Made by a program: the position numbers and the translations under genes. Below the pieces are notes generated by a model. The model ran no database searches. It had not been told where the DNA came from and saw nothing but the letters and a program-made list of their open reading frames with translations. From Vibrio cyclitrophicus (GTDB lineage Bacteria; Pseudomonadota; Gammaproteobacteria; Enterobacterales; Vibrionaceae): 64,000 bases of DNA. Of this stretch, positions 34,876 through 44,076 are shown piece after piece. Position 1 is the first letter of the stretch. Each line of letters starts with the position of its first letter. Location: the NCBI GenBank assembly GCA_023206055.1, contig CP065366.1, positions 2,046,001-2,110,000 on the forward strand. The letters run 5' to 3'.

Positions 34876-35454
34876 CTACTTACATTCCTGCCAACTGTAC
34901 TCCATTTGACGTGCAACTTTCTTAGCAAACAATAGACCGCTATGTACTGACACCAAATGCAAGCTCATATCTATCCCTGCTGAAATACCACCTGAAGTCG
35001 TAAATTTTCCTGATGTCACCCAGCGCTTATCACTGACCACATCTAATTCTGGGAACTGCGACTCTAAGTCGGAAATGTCTTCCCAGTGGGTGGTTACTTC
35101 TGACCCTTTCAGTAAGCCAGTTTGAGCGAGAAGGAACGCACCAGTGCAAACAGACACCACTTGCGAGGCTGAACCTGAAACAGAAGCTAGCCAATCAAGT
35201 ACATTTAGTTTGTTCATTTCGTCAGTATGCACACCACCAACGACCATTAACAAATCGATCTTTGGATGATTGTTTAACGAATAGTCAGCCAATACCTTGA
35301 AACCGCCACGAGCTATAACTGGTCCCACATATTCGGAGATTAAGAATACATTTAGATCTTCAGCACCTAAGCGCTTTGCTGTACTGAAAACTTCAAACGG
35401 GCCAGAGAAGTCGAGAACTTCTGCTTGATTATAAATATAGATTCCGATGTTCAT
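34876..35454 (-). CDS. DJ-1/PfpI-family protein (GATase-1-like)
   Basis: 192 residues; 'MNIGIYIYNQAEVLDFSGPF' and the nucleophile elbow 'VVSVCTGAFLLAQTGLL' with Cys ~100, then 'VTTHWEDI', as in isonitrile hydratase and the N-terminal half of GlxA-type regulators. There is no AraC domain. The cysteine and neighbouring His suggest an enzyme of the hydratase/amidotransferase-like type; substrate unknown. Two GNAT genes precede it. Confidence 0.85.
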   Translation of the reverse strand: MNIGIYIYNQAEVLDFSGPFEVFSTAKRLGAEDLNVFLISEYVGPVIARGGFKVLADYSLNNHPKIDLLMVVGGVHTDEMNKLNVLDWLASVSGSASQVVSVCTGAFLLAQTGLLKGSEVTTHWEDISDLESQFPELDVVSDKRWVTSGKFTTSGGISAGIDMSLHLVSVHSGLLFAKKVARQMEYSWQECK

Positions 35455-35529
35455 TGCACCTCCATGTACAACTTCATTAATAACTAGAATTTACCATAAA
35501 CATCTTGTTCGGCTAATTCATACAACCCA

Positions 35530-35742
35530 TTAAGGATTCTTAACTTTACCCATTTTAGTCAGGATGCCTTTGCCCTTCTCATAAACAAGAGATAAACCAA
35601 AGTAGACTGAAACCCACAAGACAAAATCAAGAGCGGCTAATTTGATATCAAGTGGATCTGAAAAGGTGTTATAGGTGTGCCCAAACTTTGCTTCAATTGA
35701 TTTAACTAAAATCACTGTAGCGATAAATATCACAATCCTCAT
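35530..35742 (-). CDS. Small membrane protein, 70 aa
   Basis: Two hydrophobic segments ('MRIVIFIATVILVK' and 'LAALDFVLWVSVYFGLSLVY') are separated by a short polar loop; Lys-rich C-terminus. No family recognised. Confidence 0.5.
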   Translation of the reverse strand: MRIVIFIATVILVKSIEAKFGHTYNTFSDPLDIKLAALDFVLWVSVYFGLSLVYEKGKGILTKMGKVKNP

Positions 35743-35831
35743 GGGTTTCCCTATCTAACGTTTAAACTAAATCGTACACATGCGTGTGGAAATTGTTTAA
35801 GTTATTCCAAGTATATAATGCGTTGACAGCC

Positions 35832-36272
35832 CTACTTGCCATCGACCTTTTCTATAAACCAACGCCCTTGGCACGGGCCATTGGTTAAGTGCCACCGGCC
35901 GTCAAATCTATTGCCACTGCCATGTGCGGAAAAACGATAATCCCATTGGCGATGTTTAGTGTATAAACGTAAGTCGCCGCTTTCCGTAACCCAGCCCTCT
36001 AACGGTGTTCCGTTGGAGGTAAGCCTTAGGGTAGCCTTGCCCTCACGAATGGTTCCGGTGATGGTTGTGCGTTCACACATATTATTGCCAGTGGTGTTAA
36101 TACGGCGACCTAGCCACTCACCGTCAAAGTCAGTAGATGGCACAAATTGCGGGCTATCAGGAAGTGTAGGAAACGACTCGGAATTACTGGACCCAAACCA
36201 CTGGAGTTCACGACCAACGAGGATGAAGACAACAAAACCGATTGATATCGCTATCAAAAATCCCTTTTTCAT
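35832..36272 (-). CDS. Membrane-anchored periplasmic protein, unknown (146 aa)
   Basis: An N-terminal signal anchor ('GFLIAISIGFVVFILVG') without lipobox is followed by a soluble beta-rich domain with repeated 'FDGEWLGRRIN' / 'FDGRWHLTNGPCQGRWFIEK' segments and two Cys that may pair. The repeated 'F.G.W' pattern suggests a small beta-sandwich or lipocalin-like domain facing the periplasm. No family named. Confidence 0.65.
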   Translation of the reverse strand: MKKGFLIAISIGFVVFILVGRELQWFGSSNSESFPTLPDSPQFVPSTDFDGEWLGRRINTTGNNMCERTTITGTIREGKATLRLTSNGTPLEGWVTESGDLRLYTKHRQWDYRFSAHGSGNRFDGRWHLTNGPCQGRWFIEKVDGK

Positions 36273-36395
36273 TAGCCTCTTCCCTAATCCGCTGACCTTA
36301 AGAAAAGAACCCTAACATAATGAAAAGTAATAACTTACCATCAATTTAATTAATTTTGATATATTCCACAAATTGCATTCAAATGTTGAATATAG

Positions 36396-36425
36396 AGAAA
36401 GCGGCATCGTACAAAAATGCCGCGC
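36396..36425 (-). terminator. Terminator of the OGFr_N-like gene
   Basis: Stem GCGGCAT/ATGCCGC, followed on the minus strand by TTTCTCT. Confidence 0.5.
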
Positions 36426-36472
36426 ATTGAGAATCCATTATGTGCAGTGTCGAAAGACCTGCACAGAAAGCC

Positions 36473-36973
36473 CTAACCTTCCAAGGCATTGCGCCAATAC
36501 TGAACGGTTTTCTCCGACACCGAGCCTGTCTCGCTCGCCGCTGAGACTAGGAAGTCACATAAGCAAGTAGCAACGTCTTCATTACCTAACAAGTATAAAC
36601 TGCGAATGGCTCGTGTTAGTCGAAGCTGGTTATGATCATGACTCTTCAACCATACATGGTTCGCTGGGCTAAGTGGCAACAATGACGATATCTCACTTCC
36701 ATCTCGCTGCATTCCCCAAAACTCAAGCATCAGGTCAAGCACTTGTAGATGTGCAGTGCGAAGGTCTTCTGAGTTAGCAAAAATCGCCCTATCTTCTTGG
36801 GTAACCAACGGTGCATGTTGATTAAACTTAGTCCCTTCATCGATTGGGAAAAACACCTGAATATACTTATGGTTATGCTCCAACCAAAAGTGATTATAAG
36901 CTAACAACTGTTCAATATTACGACCAAATTTGTCTGGCACTTCACCAGATATAAAGCGAGCAATCTCACTCAT
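36473..36973 (-). CDS. OGFr_N-domain-like protein
   Basis: The 166-residue protein begins 'MSEIARFISGEVPDKFGRNI', then 'LLAYNHFWLEHNHKYIQVFF' and 'PLVTQEDRAIF'. This matches the conserved N-terminal region of opioid growth factor receptor-related proteins (PF04664), a helical domain also common in bacteria and without known bacterial function. ATG with AGGA at 7 nt. A single gene with its own terminator. Confidence 0.75.
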   Translation of the reverse strand: MSEIARFISGEVPDKFGRNIEQLLAYNHFWLEHNHKYIQVFFPIDEGTKFNQHAPLVTQEDRAIFANSEDLRTAHLQVLDLMLEFWGMQRDGSEISSLLPLSPANHVWLKSHDHNQLRLTRAIRSLYLLGNEDVATCLCDFLVSAASETGSVSEKTVQYWRNALEG

Positions 36974-37046
36974 TTTAAAATCCTACTGACCAGTGTGTTA
37001 ATAACTGAGTACTAAAACCTGAACGACTAAAAGAGATAGGTAATAT

Positions 37047-37108
37047 ATGCACCGAAAGGTTTCATCTTTCAAAGAAAAAACCATTCAAAAAGCGTCCTTC
37101 GGTGCATA
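37047..37108. repeat. Inverted repeat TATGCACCGAAAGG...CCTTCGGTGCATA
   Basis: The arms of about 13 nt (one extra A in one arm) are separated by some 36 nt containing A-runs. Located just downstream of the receiver gene; it could be a terminator/processing hairpin or a small mobile repeat. Confidence 0.55.
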
Positions 37109-37134
37109 CAATTTCAAGCGGCTGACATAAATGA

Positions 37135-37608
37135 CTAGCGTAAGCGTCTCAACACAACCTGCTGGTCAAGCTCATTCTGATAGTCCGTGTAATCAAGCCC
37201 CTGATCAAATATGTACTCAGTGACAAGAGTACGAATGCATTCAACTAATGTGCTTGCTTGCCAAGGCTTTTCAAAGTAACGGTCGATGCCTGCTGCATTA
37301 ATCGCATTGATGGTATCAGTATGAGTGGCCTGCCCCGTAAGAAGAATTTTCTTTGTATTCGGAAAGCGACTGTCATGGAACACGTCAGTGAGTAACTCCA
37401 CACCCGTTTTCCCTGGCATCACATGATCAGACACGATGACGGTAATGTGTTCGCCTTCTGCGTCAAGTTCATCAATGAGATCAAGCACTTCTTGTGCTGA
37501 TTCACAATCTTCAATATTCAGCCAACTCGCCAGCGGCTCTAAATCTTGTATCACTGCGCTCAGTACTTCTCTCTGGTCATCGACACAGATTAAATTAAGC
37601 TTCTCCAT
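37135..37608 (-). CDS. Single-domain response regulator
   Basis: 157 residues from the ATG at 37608 (GAGG 6 nt before). Receiver domain with acidic pair in 'LICVDDQREVL', phosphoacceptor Asp ~61 in 'VIVSDHVMPGKTG', Thr in 'ILLTGQA' and Lys in 'RYFEKPW'. The ~35 C-terminal residues form a tail but no output domain. It overlaps the end of the histidine-kinase gene, so the two form a pair; the output must be a protein partner rather than DNA. Confidence 0.87.
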   Translation of the reverse strand: MEKLNLICVDDQREVLSAVIQDLEPLASWLNIEDCESAQEVLDLIDELDAEGEHITVIVSDHVMPGKTGVELLTDVFHDSRFPNTKKILLTGQATHTDTINAINAAGIDRYFEKPWQASTLVECIRTLVTEYIFDQGLDYTDYQNELDQQVVLRRLR

Positions 37609-38950
37609 GTTCACCCTCTATTGGTAACTTGATTCTAAATACCGTTTTAGAAGCATCACTTTTCACAATAATACTTCCGCCATAACCTGCCACAATCCGC
37701 TTAACTACTGATAAACCCAAGCCCAATCCAAACGATAAACCACCTTTTTTAGTGGTGAAGTTGGGCTGAAATACCTTTCTACGAGTCGCCTCGTCTATCT
37801 CAGGGCCGTTATTCGCGATCGTAACTAATATTCTTTTCTTACTTAATCTGGTTTGAATCTCTATTGCGGCATCGTCTGAATTCGACATTGCATCACAAGC
37901 ATTCTTTACAATGTTGACCCAAATCTGAACGAGCTCTGTTTTCGAGCCTTTAAAAGGCGGTAAATCTGCAGGGCTCAACCGCACTGATACTCTACGTAAC
38001 TCACTTTGTAACAACGATAAGGCATGGTTAATGGAGTCATTAATATCAACCGCTTCTTCGGTGTCGATATCAGTTCTGCCAAGTTGTTTAACCGATTTTA
38101 CGATGCCGACAGTGTGTCTAGATGCCAAACGTAAATCATGTAAATCACAGCCCATCTGCCAAAAACGAATCGCTTCTTCTGGGTTTTTCAGCCAATGCTT
38201 TGAAATAACGTCTGTTGCAGATAAAGCATCAATTGGAATCGCCTTTGCAAGAGAGCGAGCAATGTTTTTGTCTAAACCATATTTTCTTTCAAATTGTCTC
38301 CCACGCGTTCGTGCTTCTAACGACGACGTTTTCTGACCATGCATTAACCCAAAATCGAAAAATTGACTGGCTTCTGGATGCACTTCTTCAAGCAGGTCCA
38401 TGATGACCGTTTCAAGTCGACCCGATTTACTATTTACTACACCAATAGCGTTGTTAAGTTCATGAGCAATCCCTGCAGCTAATTGACCCAAGGTCGTCAT
38501 TTGCTCAGCAGTATGTAACTTCTCTAGCGCTTTTTGTTTCGCGATCGCTTCTTGTGTTGCGCGGCGTTGACGACGCGACAACTCATTGACAATCACAGGT
38601 GTGAACTGTGCGGTAAGAGGACCAAATTTACGTTCATCTTCTGCAGGCGTGTCTTTATCGATCCACGCTAACTCAACATCGGTTTTAGCAACAACCGTTG
38701 AAGATGCAGTCCAATTACCTGAAAAGAAGCTATGAACGCCTATAAAAGCCCCACTACCCGCGCTAAATACTCGCACTTGCGGTGTATTCGCATCGGTATA
38801 AAACCCTTCCAGTTCTCCACTAAACACATAATATAAACGTGTGTTTAACGCTGATTGTTCAATAATGGTGTTACCGGCACGGCACGTCACCCGACGTTCT
38901 GTTTGGTTAAAATAGCGCTCGATAAGTGCTTCTAACTTATGTTGATACAC
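37595..38950 (-). CDS. Histidine kinase with N-terminal cNMP-binding-like domain
   Basis: 451 residues starting at GTG (AGGA at 9 nt). Residues 1-125 resemble a cyclic-nucleotide-binding beta-roll ('RLYYVFSGELEGFYTD', 'FIGVHSFFSG'), then a coiled linker, an H-box 'LAAGIAHELNNAIGVV' with His163, an unusually long insertion of ~120 residues before the ATPase (N-box 'NIVKNACDAMSN', G-box 'SFGLGLGLSVVKRIV'). No membrane segments: a cytoplasmic sensor. It lies between the DASS transporter gene (7 bp gap) and the receiver, so it may sense a signal tied to carboxylate uptake. Comparable transporter-kinase arrangements suggest sensing of the transported solute or of energy state; not proven. Confidence 0.85.
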   Translation of the reverse strand: MYQHKLEALIERYFNQTERRVTCRAGNTIIEQSALNTRLYYVFSGELEGFYTDANTPQVRVFSAGSGAFIGVHSFFSGNWTASSTVVAKTDVELAWIDKDTPAEDERKFGPLTAQFTPVIVNELSRRQRRATQEAIAKQKALEKLHTAEQMTTLGQLAAGIAHELNNAIGVVNSKSGRLETVIMDLLEEVHPEASQFFDFGLMHGQKTSSLEARTRGRQFERKYGLDKNIARSLAKAIPIDALSATDVISKHWLKNPEEAIRFWQMGCDLHDLRLASRHTVGIVKSVKQLGRTDIDTEEAVDINDSINHALSLLQSELRRVSVRLSPADLPPFKGSKTELVQIWVNIVKNACDAMSNSDDAAIEIQTRLSKKRILVTIANNGPEIDEATRRKVFQPNFTTKKGGLSFGLGLGLSVVKRIVAGYGGSIIVKSDASKTVFRIKLPIEGEHGEA

Positions 38951-38956
38951 GTATCG

Positions 38957-40375
38957 TTATCCTATGTGACCAATTGAATGTAGCAGCCACACCATAACAA
39001 AACTCAGTAGCACACCAACCACACCCAAAATAATACCGATTCTGGCCATTTGATTACTTTGCACATGACCAGTGGCATGAGCCAACGCATTCGGTGGTGT
39101 ACTGATTGGCAGCGACATACCTAATGAAGCGGCAAAGGTCACAACCAGAATTAACGTTATCTCACCGCCTAGTGGCGTGAGTGAAGCCATAGACGAACCC
39201 AATGCAGCCATAATTGGCATTAACAAGTTGGCCGTTGCGGTATGAGACATAAAGTTTGCCATTAGCAAACACAAGAACGCCGCTCCGAACAACACCACAT
39301 ATGGTGAGTAAGCATCAAACGGAATGCTGTGTACCACGAGCCTTGCTAAGCCAGTTTTATCGAGAGCTAAACCAAGCGCGATACCACCTGATACAAGCCA
39401 CAGTACGTCCCAAGAAATCTTTTTCAGGTCTTCTTTATTGATGATCCCTGTGAGTGAGAACACAGCGACAGGAATCAGAGCGACGGTATAAGAGTTCATG
39501 CCATGGCTTGAACCCATTAACCAAAGAATGATAGTCAGCGCAAAAGTGACGTACACCGCAATGGCTTTAGGCGTTTTAAGGAATTTACCTTTAATACTTA
39601 GTTCGATTTTCTTTTGGTCAGCTTTGTACATAAAGCCGATTAAAAACCACGCTAACGCCATCATAATAACGACAAACGGCACACCAAATGCCATCCATTC
39701 ACCGAACGTAATGAGGTTATCGCCAACTAAATATTTTAGTGCGATGGCATTCGGAGGGGTACCTATCGGGGTACCAATGCCACCGATGTTAGCGGCAACA
39801 GGGATACAAAGCGCAAACGCTACACGACCGGGGTCTTTCGGGCCAAACACAGCCAGTACCGGCGTCAAAATAGATAGCATCATTGCCGTTGTTGCCGTGT
39901 TAGACATAAACATCGAAAAGATACCAGTGATCAACATTAAGCCGAGCATCACAAACTTTGGGTCTTGTCCAAATGGCTTCAATAATACACGGGCTAAGTT
40001 TACGTCTAATCGATACTTAGTGGCGGCCATCGCTAAGAAGAAACCACCCAAAAACAGCATGATGATTGGGCTGGCGAACGTCGCCATGATGTCGCTGTAT
40101 TTTAACAACTCACCAAAATGTTCCTCCCCATGCTCAAACCTTAAAAAGATCAGCCCTTTATCCGACAACATCAATAATTGCAGAACGATAATAACAACAG
40201 ACGTCGCGTAAATCGGGATAGGCTCGAACACCCAGCACAATGCCGCTAATAAAAAGATCGCAATAACGCGTTGTTGAATAATCGTAAGGCCTTCAAATGG
40301 AAACGCTGATAGCGGCATTACGAGGATAATGAAAGGAATTAAAATTGGGATAATGTATTTAATATAGGGGCGCAT
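38957..40375 (-). CDS. DASS-family sodium:carboxylate symporter
   Basis: The 472-residue inner-membrane protein has the two inverted-repeat signatures of the SLC13/DASS family: 'FMSNTATTAMML' with 'ANIGGIGTPIGTPPNAIAL', and 'FMSHTATANLLMPIM' with 'LGMSLPISTPPNALAHATGH'. It takes up di- or tricarboxylates, or sulfate in some members, with Na+. First gene of a three-gene unit with a histidine kinase and a receiver. Substrate not readable, dicarboxylate most likely. Confidence 0.9.
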   Translation of the reverse strand: MRPYIKYIIPILIPFIILVMPLSAFPFEGLTIIQQRVIAIFLLAALCWVFEPIPIYATSVVIIVLQLLMLSDKGLIFLRFEHGEEHFGELLKYSDIMATFASPIIMLFLGGFFLAMAATKYRLDVNLARVLLKPFGQDPKFVMLGLMLITGIFSMFMSNTATTAMMLSILTPVLAVFGPKDPGRVAFALCIPVAANIGGIGTPIGTPPNAIALKYLVGDNLITFGEWMAFGVPFVVIMMALAWFLIGFMYKADQKKIELSIKGKFLKTPKAIAVYVTFALTIILWLMGSSHGMNSYTVALIPVAVFSLTGIINKEDLKKISWDVLWLVSGGIALGLALDKTGLARLVVHSIPFDAYSPYVVLFGAAFLCLLMANFMSHTATANLLMPIMAALGSSMASLTPLGGEITLILVVTFAASLGMSLPISTPPNALAHATGHVQSNQMARIGIILGVVGVLLSFVMVWLLHSIGHIG

Positions 40376-40718
40376 AGCACAAAAACTCTTCCTGAGATAA
40401 CAACTACTTAGAAATTAGATTTACAGCTCTAATTTAGATCCGACAACGAATTATCGAGCTCTTATCGCTATCTCACTATCGGCTAGATCAATGATTACGT
40501 GATCGCGATACCCCCAGTTTCGTTTCTGTGCGCTACCTCAATGTTTGTATGTCTTTTATTGTTGAAATTAAATTCAGGAGAGTGATTTCTACGTTTCTAG
40601 TCATGTCCATAAATTGAGGGCCACTTCTGATAAAAGCGTTGAACAAGCTCACTGGGTTAGGTATGCCTGAAACTTGTCGTATCGACTAAGAACCCCACGA
40701 AACGGGGTGGCTCTATCT
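40376..40718. other. Intergenic, no gene seen
   Basis: Contains a stem ACCCC/GGGGT at 40692-40707, which can end the minus-strand gene at 40719 weakly read in either direction, and the promoter of the transporter operon near 40400-40480. Nothing else supported. Confidence 0.4.
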
Positions 40719-41615
40719 CTAAATTGACTGTTCTAACAAACGACACTGATACTCTGCGACACATTTTAGTTCTGCTGCATATTCAGGGAATCGTTCGTGA
40801 AGAAAACACAATGCATCCGCTAGGGTTATCTGATGCAGATTCAATGTATAAGCAAAGACCAATCGGTGCACATTGTCATAGAGCTCATCTGAATTATCCG
40901 AGCTTTGGCACTGCGCCAAGATAGCTTGATCAATCTCATCGTCAGGATCTTCCAAAGGTCTATTGGCCTGTCGGTAAAGATTAGAAAGCATTGCGTCATA
41001 TTGCTCTTTCGACAGCTCTTCCTTGCAACGCATTATCCACGTAAGCGTAATAAGATTGTGCCCAAAGAAACCAAATTGCTTTAAGCATGCTTGTAATACG
41101 CTATTGAGTTCTACGACTTCACTTGTATCAGTGCTTTGGTCGCCATCAGAACGGGTCGATGTGACAAATTCAGTGAAGCGGTTAAGGAATGCTGGAACTT
41201 GAGACGGCTCTAGCTCGCGATAAACACGGTTCAGCGCCAATAAGATAGTCACATTGTGGGAAAGATATTCACTGGTTTGAGAAGCCTGCGAAACGTAATG
41301 CACGAAGATGTCTTGAAAGCCCTTATTCTCATGCCACTGCATTAAAGCAGCATACGCCGCTGGGTATACCCCGTTTTCCAATATCCTGCGAATACGAAAA
41401 TCCGTAAACTTTGGCGCTTGTAGCGTTGCAGAGTACTCGCCTAAAACTTCAATCTCAGTTTGGTCTATCAACTCACTCGTTTTAAGCCACGCATTATCTG
41501 TTTTGGCGAAATAACCATTTAGATAATTCGCAGCCAAATAAGCTTTTAAAGAATGAGGTTGATGGATGCTGGCACTGCTATAAAGTGCCTTTTCCAGTAA
41601 TTGGTCGCTTGTCAT
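40719..41615 (-). CDS. Hypothetical protein, 298 aa
   Basis: The ATG at 41615 with GGAGGAAAC in front is clearly better than the frame extension to 41687. The protein is soluble, all-helical, with repeated 'LLALNRVYRELEPSQVPAFL'-like helices, and resembles DUF3541-type Vibrio proteins in general character. No catalytic motif. Genes on both sides are unrelated. Confidence 0.65.
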   Translation of the reverse strand: MTSDQLLEKALYSSASIHQPHSLKAYLAANYLNGYFAKTDNAWLKTSELIDQTEIEVLGEYSATLQAPKFTDFRIRRILENGVYPAAYAALMQWHENKGFQDIFVHYVSQASQTSEYLSHNVTILLALNRVYRELEPSQVPAFLNRFTEFVTSTRSDGDQSTDTSEVVELNSVLQACLKQFGFFGHNLITLTWIMRCKEELSKEQYDAMLSNLYRQANRPLEDPDDEIDQAILAQCQSSDNSDELYDNVHRLVFAYTLNLHQITLADALCFLHERFPEYAAELKCVAEYQCRLLEQSI

Positions 41616-41736
41616 GTTTCCTCCGTGAAACGTGCCCCTTGAATCTATGATGAGAAATGGCGCCATGTGGGGGAACAAAACAACCAAGAATTAATCATTG
41701 TCGCCAAAGTCGCTTGTTATGTACGTACTCTTTGAG

Positions 41737-42006
41737 CTAACTGAGTCTCCAAGGGCCAGATTCTACGACTTGAACCACTACCCCTTCTTGCTCAAGTTGT
41801 CGTAACAAAGCGACTAGCCAATATTGTTGGTTCGATGGGCTAGCCTTGCGCTGTTCTCCCCACCCAAATCCACAGCGCCTGAAAATTTCAGCCTGTTTCA
41901 TGCCACGACTGCTTGTGGAGCAGTCGGGATGACTTTGCATAAACTCAACAACTAGACCTTTGGCGTGATTGCGTAACAACTCACCTTTCGACTCGAAGCT
42001 ATCCAT
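41737..42006 (-). CDS. Small hypothetical protein, 89 aa, winged-helix-like
   Basis: The start is at 42006 or 42015. It contains 'RGMKQAEIFRRCGFGWG' and ends 'LRQLEQEGVVVQVVESGPWR', which resembles a winged helix with a wing before the C-terminal 'W'. No known family; may bind DNA. Confidence 0.5.
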   Translation of the reverse strand: MDSFESKGELLRNHAKGLVVEFMQSHPDCSTSSRGMKQAEIFRRCGFGWGEQRKASPSNQQYWLVALLRQLEQEGVVVQVVESGPWRLS

Positions 42007-42070
42007 GTTGAACACCTTTCCACTTTGACGTTACTTAATCATAGTGAACTTCCTAGTTTCTAGGCAAGAG

Positions 42071-42084
42071 CACATAACGCCTAC
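42071..42084 (-). other. attC R'-like box (GGCGTTATGTGC)
   Basis: On the minus strand, TAGGCGTTATGTGC downstream of the 135-aa cassette-like gene has the core GTTATGT found at the recombination end of Vibrio attC sites. The other arm of the site is not clear. Confidence 0.3.
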
Positions 42085-42202
42085 ATGACACGTTTGCTAC
42101 CAAGCAATCATGTTTAAATTTGGCACCATAAACGAGAAACACTCAGTAAACTGAGATTACCGAGTGCAGTAAATCGTATTGATGCATTATTTGTATGATT
42201 AA

Positions 42203-42610
42203 TTATTCACTAACTTTTGTCCATCCAACGACATCTTTATTTGCTAGTTCACTGATTGAGCCAGTCCAGTTACTGTAACTTCCATTTTCAAGTGAAAATT
42301 TACCATAGCACTGAGTTGTACCATTTTCAGTTTGCAGTCTTGATTTATGAACGGATACTATCTTACCTTTAGCGTTTTTAGCATTATCATTCCAATATTG
42401 GAAACTAGAGATATGATCACTACAGCTTGGACCATAATGAGCATATTGTTCATAAATTGCCTTACCTGCAATAAATGTTGAAATAATTGCCCCTAGTAAA
42501 ACAACCTTAAGCAAAATTGTTAAGACTGCGTTCAGATTTCTCAGATTTAATTTTTCATTCTCTTTAGTCTCATCACTCCCAGTTTCTTTTGTTTTAATTG
42601 TATCTTCCAT
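42203..42610 (-). CDS. Single-pass membrane protein, possible integron cassette gene
   Basis: 135 residues; Lys/Glu-rich cytoplasmic N-terminus, one hydrophobic segment ('LTILLKVVLLGAIISTFIAG', residues 30-49), then a soluble domain with two Cys ('GPSCSDHI', 'TTQCYGKF') outside the membrane. ATG after AGAGGATAAA. It lies just downstream of an attC site and ahead of an R'-like box, as expected for a cassette. No family recognised. Confidence 0.6.
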   Translation of the reverse strand: MEDTIKTKETGSDETKENEKLNLRNLNAVLTILLKVVLLGAIISTFIAGKAIYEQYAHYGPSCSDHISSFQYWNDNAKNAKGKIVSVHKSRLQTENGTTQCYGKFSLENGSYSNWTGSISELANKDVVGWTKVSE

Positions 42611-42649
42611 TTTATCCTCTTATTTTTATACCTAACTAATTTAAAAATC

Positions 42650-42776
42650 ACATGCGCCCACTTAAGGGGTGAGCAACGTAACGCCGAAGTCGCTGCAACC
42701 ACCTTAAACACTAAAACCAACGCATAGTGACAATGCCACGCATTGCGAATCACTCTTGAACGGCTTGTTATGTAAC
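42650..42776 (-). repeat. Integron attC site (Vibrio type)
   Basis: On the minus strand: R'' box TTACATAACAAGC, then GCCGTTCAAGAGTGATTC, GCAATGCGTGGCATTGTCAC, TATGCGTTGGTTTTAGTG, a central stretch, GGCGTTACGTTGCTCACCCC and TTAAGTGGGCGCATGTG. This is the imperfect palindrome of Vibrio splendidus-type superintegron repeats. The R' core is changed from GTTATGT to GCATGT, so this site may be poorly recombinable. Confidence 0.85.
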
Positions 42777-42778
42777 CT

Positions 42779-43426
42779 CTACGCGAGCCTTGTCATGGGG
42801 ATGCTCGAACCATGGGCCATACCATGCTTTCCTGTTGGAGTATCGTCCACAACAAAGCCATATTTTTCAAAAAATGGAACAAGTGAAATATGTGCTGCTG
42901 TTAAACAAATTCTGTCTAAATTGTGCTCTTTACAATATGTAACACAACGGTCAACTAACTCACCAAATAAATTGAGTCCACGAAATACTTGAAATTCAGA
43001 CTGCCTCTCTGATGGCTTCATAGGCTCAAGTGGATTAGAGAACTCCACATCGGATATATGCAGAATATTTTGATGTAATACTGAAATTAACAGTTCACTA
43101 AAATCTTTGTAATCTACGCTGCTATCATCCGTATTAGTATGGATATATAAAATATCTTTAATTACGTCAGCACCTACAAAGCTACTAACTTCTTTGTATA
43201 AGCAGGGATTACTAGTTTGGAAGTGAATTGCAAGTGACATTGGATCAACATCTGGGTGGGTTTGTATATACTTATCCCAAATAGTTCCTCCCAATTCAAA
43301 CATACAGTTCTCTTTTAATTCTATGATTTTTTCGATTTCGGAAAACCCATACTCTACAAATGAAACTTGATTTACTGGTACTCTTTCACAAAGCAATTCT
43401 TTAGGGTAAATATCTATCAGATTCAT
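42779..43426 (-). CDS. Cassette gene, putative GNAT-like protein
   Basis: 215 residues, preceded by AAGGAAGAAAAAACT and located directly before an attC site, with a GTTATGTAACC boundary upstream at ~43476, so it is a complete gene cassette. The C-terminal part 'CVTYCKEHNLDRICLTAAHI' then 'LVPFFEKYGFVVDD' resembles the last strands of a GNAT acetyltransferase, but the acetyl-CoA loop is not clear. Function unknown. Confidence 0.6.
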   Translation of the reverse strand: MNLIDIYPKELLCERVPVNQVSFVEYGFSEIEKIIELKENCMFELGGTIWDKYIQTHPDVDPMSLAIHFQTSNPCLYKEVSSFVGADVIKDILYIHTNTDDSSVDYKDFSELLISVLHQNILHISDVEFSNPLEPMKPSERQSEFQVFRGLNLFGELVDRCVTYCKEHNLDRICLTAAHISLVPFFEKYGFVVDDTPTGKHGMAHGSSIPMTRLA

Positions 43427-44076
43427 AGTTTTTTCTTCCTTGTAATATCAAATGTATAACAATGCGTCACTTTGGTTACATAACAGCTATCAGCCAGAAC
43501 AATTCTGTATTTAAATGCAAAGTGCTCCGCCCAATTCTTATGCAACCTATCTTAAACGACCGCCTCCTTTCATAACAACGACTTATCGTTCTTAGTTTGT
43601 GATTGAACAAGAAAATGCAGAGTTTTTCTGTCTAACAGGATCAAATATAGAAAAGATGAGAACTGTGCCTAGTGGTATTGTTAAAACAACTTTACTATTG
43701 ATAATAAAGAAAATATTAGAGCCAAGAAAACCAAGCTATTTACAAGTTTATAATTAAGATAAAAACAGAAAAATATCGAAGTTAACGTAGATAAAGTTAT
43801 TCTATCGATTCAAACAAAGCGGATTTTAATAACTCCCTCCCCATCATCGAGTTACGATAAATAATAAAATTAGATTTTATAAAAACAATTTGATCAATAA
43901 GAGTCTTTGTAAACTTTGAATTACATACTCTAAAATTTAATCTCTAATAAAAACTTGTCATAAGCCGAAATGCTCTTCCAATCTTGATTCGCAACACATA
44001 GCACAAGTATGTTGCATATAGACTTCCTATAAAGCCGTTGGGAAGAAGGAGTTTATATTAAAATCAGGAACAAAAA
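43427..44076. other. AT-rich region: cassette boundary and vibriolysin promoter region
   Basis: A GTTATGTAACC boundary at ~43470-43483 on the minus strand marks the start of the cassette. The rest is very AT-rich with no credible gene; the vibriolysin promoter must be here, but I cannot place it with confidence. Confidence 0.4.

Noticed and set aside
42547..42753. Minus-strand frame of 68 codons reading through the attC site
   Set aside because: Translation of the attC palindrome, a known artefact in Vibrio cassette arrays.
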